A DNA stretch of 7,272 nt, taken from assembly GCA_002424495.1 (NCBI GenBank), contig DIKH01000445.1:1-7272 (forward strand). Direction: 5' to 3'. A program made the translations under genes and the position numbers. This document shows positions 1 to 7,016 of this stretch, piece by piece. The notes below the pieces were generated by a model. It was not told the origin of the DNA. It saw only the letters and a list, made by a program, of their open reading frames with translations, and searched no databases. Origin of the DNA: Desulfobacteraceae bacterium UBA5623 (GTDB lineage: Bacteria > Desulfobacterota > DSM-4660 > Desulfatiglandales > Desulfatiglandaceae). Numbering within the stretch: position 1 is the stretch's first letter; each line of letters starts with the position of its first letter.

Positions 1-29
1 ACCATCCCTGAAAGGGACATTAATAATCT

Positions 30-1517
30 TTATATAATAGCATACTCCGACCATCTTTCCTTTATTTTTTTTTCATCCTCCGGATCAATATCAGTAGCAA
101 GAGGAGGAAACCGCTTGCCTCCATACTGCTCTTGAGGCTCAAGGTCCCAGTTTATGGTGGCATCCACCAGAATCCTTGTCCACTTGCCCTGGCCGTATTT
201 TGCGATATTTCTCTGAATTAAAGGAACCGATGGATCGAGCATGGATCCGAAGGTTCCCGGATAAAAAAGAACTTGACCCATATCCGCATTCACCCTGTAT
301 GCAATGGCCCATTCCACCGCTTCATGATCGTGGATATCTATATCTTCATCCACTACGATAACTATCTTGCCCGCATAGTTCGAGATCCCGGAGCCCCAGA
401 TGGCATTTGCCACCTGTTTTGCATGTCCGCGATAGGCCTTTTTGATCCTCACCTTCAGGATGGTAGCATTAACAACGTTATCCGTCCAAACATCAAGTAC
501 CCCTGGAACTCCAATGCCCTCGAGAAGGTTCCATGAAACCGCGGAAAAAGTACATGCACAATAGTAGCCGGACTCAGCCCACTTATGAGGCGATACACCC
601 TCGACAGCTCCACGGAATATGGCATTATCCCTGTGGGTTATACAACTCACCTTAATGGCGGGTTTGGGAGAGGTCATTCCGCCAAAATATCCCGTATACT
701 CACCAAAAGGTCCTTCCATCACAAATGTGGAAGGATCAGGGGAGATAGATCCCTCAATTACAATCTCGGCGGAAGCAGGTACAAGCAGATCGTTTGTCTC
801 ACATTTTACCAGTTCACATTCCCGCTGTCTTAAGGACGAAACATACTCGTACTCAGAACACCCGGGATGAATAACTGCAGCGCTGGAAACCATTAACAGT
901 GTCGGATCCCAGCCATAGACTACAGACACGGGCATCTCCATTCCCCTGTCCCAGTACTTCCTTGCATGGTGTCCCCAGTGCTGTGAAAGGGCAAGCAAGA
1001 CACCAATCTTATCCTTGTCCGCTATCATCCCCCTGTAGGTCCCTGCATTCAGCAGACCGGTATCGGGGTCCCTGGTAATAATCGAACAGTAAGTGTTAAT
1101 GTATCTGCCGCCGTCCTGTAACCGCCACCGCGGCACAGGCATCTTGTATAGATCTATATCATCTCCTTTAATGATGTTTTCCTTGACAGGACCTCTATCG
1201 GTTACCTTTACCACGGATGGCTTTGAAAGCCTCTCTTTTATAACCCTTGTAATTTCTTTAAAAGAGGTCTCCCTTGGCAGACCTATCGCCAATGCTACTC
1301 TCTCTCTGGAGCCAAGGCTGTTGGTGAAGAGGGTTCTGCACCATGTATCTTCATGATCTTTTATGTTCTCAAATAGCAGGGCCGGGCCATTTCTGTTTAA
1401 GGCCTCCCTTGCAACAGATCCTATCTCCCGGTCCCAATCCACCTGACATTTGACTCTGGATAACAAGCCTTCCCGCTCCAAAGTCGAGATCCATTCCCGC
1501 AGATCTTCGTATGCCAT
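30..1517 (-). CDS. UbiD-family prenylated-FMN-dependent (de)carboxylase, downstream copy
   Basis: This 495-residue protein belongs to the UbiD/Fdc1 family, soluble enzymes that use prenylated FMN to remove (or reversibly add) a carboxyl group on aromatic or alpha,beta-unsaturated acids. Aligning by memory to fungal Fdc1, the metal/prFMN ligands appear as N157, H180 and E222. The catalytic Arg-Glu-Glu set is R162 (in NAGTYRGM) and E268 and E273 (in MEGPFGEY). All are intact, so the enzyme should be active. The length is normal for the family. The start is fixed by an AGGAGGT ribosome binding site at 1523-1529, 5 bases upstream, and by agreement with the N-terminus of the other UbiD here (M-x-Y-x-DLR). 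It is the last gene of the run seen in this window and begins 38 bases after the second flavoprotein. The family is near certain. The substrate and the direction of the reaction are unknown, and it should not be called the ubiquinone-pathway ubiD without other evidence. Confidence 0.93.
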   Translation of the reverse strand: MAYEDLREWISTLEREGLLSRVKCQVDWDREIGSVAREALNRNGPALLFENIKDHEDTWCRTLFTNSLGSRERVALAIGLPRETSFKEITRVIKERLSKPSVVKVTDRGPVKENIIKGDDIDLYKMPVPRWRLQDGGRYINTYCSIITRDPDTGLLNAGTYRGMIADKDKIGVLLALSQHWGHHARKYWDRGMEMPVSVVYGWDPTLLMVSSAAVIHPGCSEYEYVSSLRQRECELVKCETNDLLVPASAEIVIEGSISPDPSTFVMEGPFGEYTGYFGGMTSPKPAIKVSCITHRDNAIFRGAVEGVSPHKWAESGYYCACTFSAVSWNLLEGIGVPGVLDVWTDNVVNATILKVRIKKAYRGHAKQVANAIWGSGISNYAGKIVIVVDEDIDIHDHEAVEWAIAYRVNADMGQVLFYPGTFGSMLDPSVPLIQRNIAKYGQGKWTRILVDATINWDLEPQEQYGGKRFPPLATDIDPEDEKKIKERWSEYAII

Positions 1518-1555
1518 TTTTTACCTCCTGTTCTGAAACGATTTATAAGATGAGA

Positions 1556-3205
1556 CTAAACCGCAAGGCCTTTTTCTATTGCCGCTTTAATGCTCGCAGG
1601 TGTGCTCCACCAGGGTGTAATGCCAAGGTCTTCAGCAACCACTCCGGCCGCGCAGTAGCCGCCTGCCAACAGCACCATACCGCCTGGGTATACGCTGGAC
1701 CCTGCGACATAAAGCCCTTTTACTGGCGTTCTGTAACGGGAGCACAGGTCGTTGGGACGAAAGTAGCCCATCTGCGTGCTGATATATTCTCCATGTTTTA
1801 TTGATCCCCTTTGCATGTTAAGGAACTTCTTTTCTACATATGTCGGGGGATATGAATAACCGCGGATTGTTTTCGCTTCCCGCAGGTTCGGGGCATAGTA
1901 ATAAATCATTTCTTTTAACCGCTCGGCATACTTGTCTTTCAAATTGTCCCAGTCCCCTTCCTTGGCAGTAAACGGAGAGATATTTTCAAACCGCAGGGTC
2001 TGCAATCCTCTTACCGGGGCCTCGCTTTCGGGAAGGAACCTGGCCAGGACAGACGGCTTCTGGACCGGGTCAAACCGGGTAAAGCATGTCATGTGACCCC
2101 ACAGGGGGAGCCCTCCGCCTGCCGCTTCCCTGAATTTGTCCGCCACATCCTGCATGCTGTCAACACCCATTACCTGTATGAAGGCATTATTAACATCCGG
2201 GTCAAAAATGGCTGCCTTGTATTCAGGCATTCCGTTCACGATCATGTGCAACACATAATGGCTGAGTTCCTCCCATTGCCAGCCCTTGATAGTATCCGGT
2301 AAACCGGGAGCAATCTCGCCTAATTTTTCCTCACCCACAAAACGGAGAAAGGTCTGTTCCGGGTCAACCGTACTGATGACGCACCTGGCCATGATCTCGA
2401 TACCTTTTGTTGTCTTTACTCCCACCGCCTTTCCATCCTCTACAAGAATCCTTTCCACTTCCATGGTGTCTTCAACCATGCCCTTATTGGCGATAAACGA
2501 CTTGTAGATCGCAGAAGGCAGACGGTGGCTGCCTCCACGGATCAAGGCCGCGTTGAGCATGCGTACGATGTATAGTGGTACAAGGAAACCAACACCTGTT
2601 ACATCGGGATTAATCCCCCACATTGTAGTCAGATAGAGTAAAGCCGCCTTCAATATTTCAAACTCAAAACCGCACTCGTTTATTATCTCTATGGGTGTCT
2701 TTTCGGATAACTCCAACAGCTTTTTGCCGATCTCCTTCTCGTTTAACAGGTAAACCATTTCCAGAGGGGCAATGGTTGATCTGTAGGTTTGAGGCACGAT
2801 ACATTCTTCCACCAACAGAGTCCATTCTTCATAAATTTTTTTGAACTTCACAGCGTCTTTAGCGGAAAACCTTGCTATAGAGGCAGCGGATTTATCCGGA
2901 TCATTATATAAACACAGGGCCTTTTCGTCTTTGGTCAAAAAAGTGACCGCCGGCTGGGGCGAGATATACGTGCACCCGAATTCCTGCAATCGAAGGTCTT
3001 CGTATGCAGGCGCCCTGTCCATCATCATCATATAACATGCATGGGTGTTTATCCGGCAGCCTGACTGCTCATCGGTCATAACTGCCCCGCCGGTCTCCCA
3101 GCGACGCTCCAGAACCAATACCTTGGCTCCTGCCTTGGCCAGGTAGGCGCCTGCCAGCAAACCATTGTGACCCCCACCAACTATGATTACATCGTATTGT
3201 TCCAT
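1556..3205 (-). CDS. FAD-dependent oxidoreductase, phytoene desaturase/PYROXD2-like, second copy
   Basis: This 549-residue flavoprotein begins with a classic Rossmann FAD site: YDVIIVGGGHNG at residues 4-15, the ribose-binding acid E33, and R34-x(4)-GG at 39-40. The GGSHRLPSAI segment at 224-233 matches the conserved mid-region of carotenoid desaturase/isomerase-like enzymes. Near the C-terminus, residues 491-517 (YRTPVKGLYVAG..., then PGG at 507-509) form the second flavin-contact motif typical of the family, and it is intact. Such enzymes oxidise, desaturate or isomerise hydrophobic substrates; the actual substrate here is unknown. The start is taken at 3205 because AGGAGG lies 5 bases upstream and the Rossmann motif follows at once. 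The longer frame from 3253 adds 16 residues that overlap the end of the preceding gene and are unlikely to be real. The C-terminal tail (AEDLG, PWW at 531-533) is shared with the preceding flavoprotein. It lies 29 bases after that gene and 38 bases before the second UbiD gene. Confidence 0.88.
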   Translation of the reverse strand: MEQYDVIIVGGGHNGLLAGAYLAKAGAKVLVLERRWETGGAVMTDEQSGCRINTHACYMMMMDRAPAYEDLRLQEFGCTYISPQPAVTFLTKDEKALCLYNDPDKSAASIARFSAKDAVKFKKIYEEWTLLVEECIVPQTYRSTIAPLEMVYLLNEKEIGKKLLELSEKTPIEIINECGFEFEILKAALLYLTTMWGINPDVTGVGFLVPLYIVRMLNAALIRGGSHRLPSAIYKSFIANKGMVEDTMEVERILVEDGKAVGVKTTKGIEIMARCVISTVDPEQTFLRFVGEEKLGEIAPGLPDTIKGWQWEELSHYVLHMIVNGMPEYKAAIFDPDVNNAFIQVMGVDSMQDVADKFREAAGGGLPLWGHMTCFTRFDPVQKPSVLARFLPESEAPVRGLQTLRFENISPFTAKEGDWDNLKDKYAERLKEMIYYYAPNLREAKTIRGYSYPPTYVEKKFLNMQRGSIKHGEYISTQMGYFRPNDLCSRYRTPVKGLYVAGSSVYPGGMVLLAGGYCAAGVVAEDLGITPWWSTPASIKAAIEKGLAV

Positions 3206-3210
3206 TTTTT

Positions 3211-3216
3211 CCTCCT
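3211..3216 (-). promoter_or_regulatory. Ribosome binding site of the second flavoprotein gene
   Basis: On the minus strand this reads AGGAGG, 5 bases upstream of the ATG at 3205-3203. It selects the internal start, 16 codons inside the longest frame, as the true one, since it sits in the short gap after the preceding gene's stop codon at 3235. Confidence 0.85.
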
Positions 3217-3234
3217 GTATATATCTTAGAAACC

Positions 3235-4941
3235 CTAGAACGACATCCGCCATTTGCGGCCGTTTCTCTCACACCACCTGATATACGGCTCAATCGCACG
3301 GACGTTCCACCAGGGTTGATTGCGAACGCCAAGATCCTCGGCAACAGCAACGGCCGTGCAATAGCCTTGCGACAGGAGCGTGCTGCGCGCAAAACTGACC
3401 TCGGTAATGTAGAGATTCTTTATTGGTGTGCGTGGCGCCCCGCATCCGGGAAAGGGCCTGTTATGATAGAACTGATGAACCCAGCAGGGTCCCCCGCTCC
3501 ATGTGCCGGACAACTGACTCTGGTTTCTCCTGGTGATATCCAGAGGGGTATGGACATAACGATGGATAGCGGCGGTTTTTATATTCGGCGCATATTCGGC
3601 AAGCAGATTTTCTACAATATCGGCATATTCTTCCCTGATGTCGTCCCACGATTCAGGCCCGTTCAGCTTACGGTTTCCCCATCGCCTGATATTGTAAGGC
3701 ACATCCGCCCAGGTCATAACCGTATGCATCCCGGGCGGCGCCTGGGTGGGATCGGCGATTGTAAATAAAAAACAGCCGCCAGTTACAATGGGCGGGTCAG
3801 GCAACTCTCCCCTGGCGTAACAATGCATCAAACGGGTGTAATCGCCCGGATCCTCCATCCCGAAATTGAAGCAATAGGCCTGATTGTGAAAAGAGGGGTC
3901 CAGGTTCTTATCGCTCCATTCATATGATTTGAATTTAAGAGGCTCATTCAAGACCCAATAGTTCGTTAGCAGCACTTCACCTTCATAGTCGTACATGCTC
4001 ACCGCCATATTTACTTCAGGCGGTAGATTTTCCTCCCCCACCAGCCACTTGAAGGTGGGCACAGGGGTAAGATCGCTGATAACAGCCTTTGTAGCTATTA
4101 TCGTCCGGTCTCCATAAACAGATTCTTCTCCCAGGACAATCCCTTTTGCCTCGCCATTTTCCACAATGATCTTTTTCACGGGGCAGCTCTGATAGACCTT
4201 TCCTCCGTAATGAATCAGGGATCTATACAGAGAATGGGGCAGGAGATGACTTCCGCCCCTGCATGTAGCGCCGTTGGGGGCAAGGCCATAGAACAGAAAC
4301 AGTACAAGGCCCATGGATCCCACAGCCTTCACCCAGGGATCAAGTCCGAACTGAATCATGCCGTCATACAAAAAGGTTTTTAGTTTGTCCGATTCAAACA
4401 GGATATCGGCTATATGATATGCCGTCATATCGCTCCAGTTGGGAGGAAAATTAGGTATTCCGCTAATAATCTCCGCCATCCTGTTAAAAGATTGCGGGTT
4501 GGGATTCGTATAAAGCATGTGATGCCAGAAATCCACGATCTTGTCTTCCATATATCTGGCTAACTCCCGATATACCTCTGCGTCCTTTTTGCTTATCAGC
4601 GAAATGCTCTGACAGGTCTTCTCAAAATCAGAATTATGCGTAGCGATTAATGTTCCGTCGCTGAACGGCTTGAAATAACCCCAGGGATTGACGACCATTT
4701 CAAGTCCAAACCGTTCAAGCTCCAACTCTTCGAAGGGAGGAGAAAACGTAGCACATATTCCGGAGGCGTGCAGATTGTACCTGACACCTGGAGGCCCTAC
4801 TTCCTCTGTATCACAATTGCCGCCCACTTCATTACGCGATTCAAACACGGCGACATCCAAACCGCATTTCGCCATGTAACCAGCCGCACACAAGCCGTTT
4901 ATTCCTCCGCCAATAACAATCACGTCGTATACATCTTTCAT
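3235..4941 (-). CDS. FAD-dependent oxidoreductase, phytoene desaturase/PYROXD2-like, first copy
   Basis: This 568-residue protein has an N-terminal FAD-binding Rossmann motif (YDVIVIGGGING at 5-16, acid E34, then R36 and EVGG at 38-41). It also has the GGSHLLPHSL segment at 229-238 characteristic of phytoene-desaturase-like oxidoreductases. A hydrophobic stretch at 209-221 (SMGLVLFLFYGLA) precedes this and may line the substrate cavity or touch the membrane; there is no signal peptide. Near the C-terminus the family's flavin-contact motif, which normally has Gly plus PGG, is replaced by YITEVSFARSTLLSQGY at 511-527. Cofactor binding or catalysis may therefore differ from its neighbour, or the protein may act as a non-catalytic partner. 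The tail carries PWW at 544-546, as in the next gene. The start at 4941 has AGGAGGT (4948-4954) 6 bases upstream. It follows the small gene after 123 bases and precedes its paralogue by 29. Substrate unknown. Confidence 0.86.
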   Translation of the reverse strand: MKDVYDVIVIGGGINGLCAAGYMAKCGLDVAVFESRNEVGGNCDTEEVGPPGVRYNLHASGICATFSPPFEELELERFGLEMVVNPWGYFKPFSDGTLIATHNSDFEKTCQSISLISKKDAEVYRELARYMEDKIVDFWHHMLYTNPNPQSFNRMAEIISGIPNFPPNWSDMTAYHIADILFESDKLKTFLYDGMIQFGLDPWVKAVGSMGLVLFLFYGLAPNGATCRGGSHLLPHSLYRSLIHYGGKVYQSCPVKKIIVENGEAKGIVLGEESVYGDRTIIATKAVISDLTPVPTFKWLVGEENLPPEVNMAVSMYDYEGEVLLTNYWVLNEPLKFKSYEWSDKNLDPSFHNQAYCFNFGMEDPGDYTRLMHCYARGELPDPPIVTGGCFLFTIADPTQAPPGMHTVMTWADVPYNIRRWGNRKLNGPESWDDIREEYADIVENLLAEYAPNIKTAAIHRYVHTPLDITRRNQSQLSGTWSGGPCWVHQFYHNRPFPGCGAPRTPIKNLYITEVSFARSTLLSQGYCTAVAVAEDLGVRNQPWWNVRAIEPYIRWCERNGRKWRMSF

Positions 4942-4947
4942 TCATAC

Positions 4948-4954
4948 ACCTCCT
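4948..4954 (-). promoter_or_regulatory. Ribosome binding site of the first flavoprotein gene
   Basis: On the minus strand this reads AGGAGGT, 6 bases upstream of the ATG at 4941. It is the clearest signal in the 123-base gap 4942-5064. I found no strong terminator hairpin with a T-run or a second gene in that gap. Confidence 0.8.
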
Positions 4955-5064
4955 TTATTTGTTTCAACTGAGCTCCACGAAATCTGCATTTAGGCACGGT
5001 TAAGACGCGGCAGATATTCAATCGGAACTGTAAATAAATCATTGGGTCCAGAGTTCAGAGCTAT

Positions 5065-5364
5065 TCATTCAACGCGAACCCTCGACCGAATTAAAAAAAA
5101 CGACTTAATTGTCTTCCAAGATAAAAGCTTAAATGTCACTGCAAAAATGTCTTTTAAGTCCAAGGTAATAACAAATTCCCATCCTGTAGGAGGCTGCATC
5201 TTTCCACTTAGGGTGATTACCCTTCGCCCATCGAGTTCACTTAAAAGCGGTTTCACCGCCTCTTTCGCCATATAATCCGTTGCTTCCTTGAGAGTCATTA
5301 TTTCAATTTCTGAAAGATTAATTCCAAGGTTCTGCCTCCCAAGACCGCGTGACCACATTCTCAT
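5065..5364 (-). CDS. Small protein of unknown function between UbiD and flavoprotein genes
   Basis: This 99-residue, basic-ended protein lies 60 bases after the first UbiD gene and on the same strand. AGAGGT at 5371-5376 sits 6 bases upstream of its ATG, which supports translation. There is no signal peptide, membrane segment or cysteine metal site. Residues about 24-45 look helical (KEATDYMAKEAVKPLLSEL), followed by short strand-like segments (RRVITLSG, then GWEFVITLD near 61-69). The pattern of a helix, then G-x(8)-G, then GW with alternating hydrophobics, recalls GvpO-type small proteins from memory, but the similarity is weak and does not show a gas-vesicle role. It does not resemble the zinc-ribbon-like D subunit of hydroxyarylic acid decarboxylases. 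The C-terminal third is AT-rich (about 32% G+C over 5101-5160) and contains a run of eight T, so a frameshifted or decaying end is possible. A small partner subunit of the UbiD enzyme is an inference from position only. Confidence 0.6.
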   Translation of the reverse strand: MRMWSRGLGRQNLGINLSEIEIMTLKEATDYMAKEAVKPLLSELDGRRVITLSGKMQPPTGWEFVITLDLKDIFAVTFKLLSWKTIKSFFLIRSRVRVE

Positions 5365-5424
5365 TTCAATACCTCTTTTTTAATCCAAAATGGAGACCTC
5401 TACACAGTTATGATAACGACTGAA

Positions 5425-6906
5425 TCACTTAAAGCCATATCGTTCCCATTTTTTCCTAACTACTTTTAGTTCGTCTTCTTGAGCCAACCCCGAAGGAGGG
5501 TGATTAAGACCGCCCCATTCCGATCTTTCCTCCCAAGTGTCGTCCCAGGTGGCATCAATAAGGACACGATCCCACCTCCCTACTTTCCCTGTTTTCATCT
5601 TTACTTCCGGATGGACGGACGGATCTAGCGGACCGCCGCCTGTATGAGGGACCACTATTATGTCTTTTGAGGGATTTGTCCGGTTAGCCATTGCGGCCCA
5701 GATCTTATTCGGGTTGTGAACGTCTATGTCATCATCAACCACCACCACGTATTTCCCGATATAAGCCCCGGACTGTGCCGCCCAGATGGCAAAAGCGACC
5801 TGCTTTGCATGTCCGTAATATGCCTTTTTAATGCTTACAAACACATTTGTCCCCCACACGTCTTGGTTAAACCATACATCTTGCACACCCGGGACCCTGT
5901 TAATTTCGAGCTGATCCCATGTGACCGCGCTCAGTGTGAGTGTCCCCATGTAATCACAATCGGCCGGTTTCAGATGGGGCCCACACCCGATCAGTCCACA
6001 CGTAAAAATGGCATCATTGCGATAGGTTATACACTTTACATTGAATACATGCTTAGGAGTGGAATCTATTGAAGAATAGTACCCTGGATACTCACCGAAC
6101 GGTCCCTCCATCCGAAAGGTCGCCGGATCCATACTTATTTCTCCTTCAAGTATGATCTCTGCGTCGGCAGGAACCATAAGGTCATTTGTTTCGCATTGAA
6201 CAAGGGGTATGGGTGTTCCACGGATAGCACCAATGACATCGTATTCATTAACACCTGCTGGATAAGGTGTGGCGGAAGTCATAATAGTAACAGGGTCGAC
6301 TCCTAGAGCAACGGATACCGGCATGGTCATGTTGCGCTTACGGTATTTTTCCGCATGAAGACCCCAGTTTTGGTATGGGACTAGAAGCATTCCAATGTTC
6401 CGTTTATCCAGCAGCATGCCTCGGTAAGTTCCAACATTCATCAACCCGGTCTCTGGATCCCGAGTTACAACAATATGCCATGTCATGGCATATCGCCCTC
6501 CATCCCGCCTGTGAAGCTTCGGTATAGGAAACTGTAATAGGTTCACTTCTTCCCCTTTGACGATATTTTCCTTGCATGGCCCGTTTTCTACAAAGACCGG
6601 TTTTATCAATTTTTGGTGCCGCTTGCGCCATTCCTTTACCATTTCCCTGGGATGAGAATTTTCTGGCATTCCAAGAGCCATTGCTATCCTTTTCCAACTC
6701 CCAAGGTAATTCATGGCCAGCTTCCTGCAAGCAGTGTCCTTATAATCCTTTATATTCTCACAGATAAAGGCCTGACTGTCTCTTTCAATCGCCTCCTGGG
6801 AAAGTGCACCTACTTCGATATCCCAATCGACAGATTCTTTGATGCGAATAAGTTCCTGCTTCCTTTCCAGAAGGTTTAAAAACCCTCGAAGATCATCATA
6901 TTCCAT
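5425..6906 (-). CDS. UbiD-family prenylated-FMN-dependent (de)carboxylase, upstream copy
   Basis: This is the first gene of the run, 493 residues, a UbiD/Fdc1-family enzyme expected to use prenylated FMN. R162 (in NVGTYRGM) and E267 and E272 (in MEGPFGEY) match the catalytic Arg-Glu-Glu set. N157 and E221 match two metal/prFMN ligands. The third ligand, normally His (H191 in Fdc1), is N180 here (codon AAC at 6367-6369), unlike the downstream paralogue, which has His encoded by CAC. The start at 6906 is chosen because GGAGGG lies 7 bases upstream (6914-6919) and the protein then begins MEYDDLR, matching MAYEDLR of the other copy. The longer frame from 6987 would add 27 residues with no family counterpart. 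Length is normal. A 60-base gap separates it from the small gene. The family call is firm. Substrate, reaction direction and full activity are unknown; it could be specialised for a different substrate or be a less active partner. Confidence 0.92.
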   Translation of the reverse strand: MEYDDLRGFLNLLERKQELIRIKESVDWDIEVGALSQEAIERDSQAFICENIKDYKDTACRKLAMNYLGSWKRIAMALGMPENSHPREMVKEWRKRHQKLIKPVFVENGPCKENIVKGEEVNLLQFPIPKLHRRDGGRYAMTWHIVVTRDPETGLMNVGTYRGMLLDKRNIGMLLVPYQNWGLHAEKYRKRNMTMPVSVALGVDPVTIMTSATPYPAGVNEYDVIGAIRGTPIPLVQCETNDLMVPADAEIILEGEISMDPATFRMEGPFGEYPGYYSSIDSTPKHVFNVKCITYRNDAIFTCGLIGCGPHLKPADCDYMGTLTLSAVTWDQLEINRVPGVQDVWFNQDVWGTNVFVSIKKAYYGHAKQVAFAIWAAQSGAYIGKYVVVVDDDIDVHNPNKIWAAMANRTNPSKDIIVVPHTGGGPLDPSVHPEVKMKTGKVGRWDRVLIDATWDDTWEERSEWGGLNHPPSGLAQEDELKVVRKKWERYGFK

Positions 6907-6913
6907 AAACTTG

Positions 6914-6919
6914 CCCTCC
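6914..6919 (-). promoter_or_regulatory. Ribosome binding site of the upstream UbiD gene
   Basis: On the minus strand this reads GGAGGG, 7 bases upstream of the ATG at 6906-6904. It decides the start in favour of the internal ATG rather than the one at 6987. Confidence 0.82.
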
Positions 6920-6964
6920 AAAGGATTCGTGTTATCAATAATAAAAGTCAAAGTGTTAATGGTA

Positions 6965-7016
6965 AATTGCACTTTGATGTGTTCCAATCAGCCAACGTTT
7001 CAGTAAAGATGCAATT
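6965..7016. repeat. Imperfect inverted repeat in the leader of the upstream UbiD gene
   Basis: The arms are AATTGCA-CTTT at 6965-6975 and AAAG-A-TGCAATT at 7005-7016, giving 11 potential base pairs with one bulged base and a loop of about 29 bases. It lies roughly 60-110 bases upstream of the start codon. It could be paired operator half-sites or a leader hairpin, but a match of this quality may also occur by chance in AT-rich DNA. Confidence 0.3.

Noticed and set aside
5..17. TCCCT-GAA-AGGGA inverted repeat just after the last gene, a possible terminator.
   Set aside because: The stem is only 5 base pairs and on the coding strand it is followed by TGGT rather than a T-run before the window ends; it cannot be judged here.
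3316..3768. A 150-codon plus-strand frame opposite the first flavoprotein gene.
   Set aside because: It lies wholly within a well-supported minus-strand gene, its translation resembles no protein family, and it has no coherent context; it is a shadow frame.
5407..5417. GTTATGATAAC palindrome immediately downstream of the upstream UbiD stop codon, a possible operator or terminator.
   Set aside because: Five-base arms around one base in AT-rich DNA are expected by chance, it cannot form a stable hairpin, and no T-run follows.
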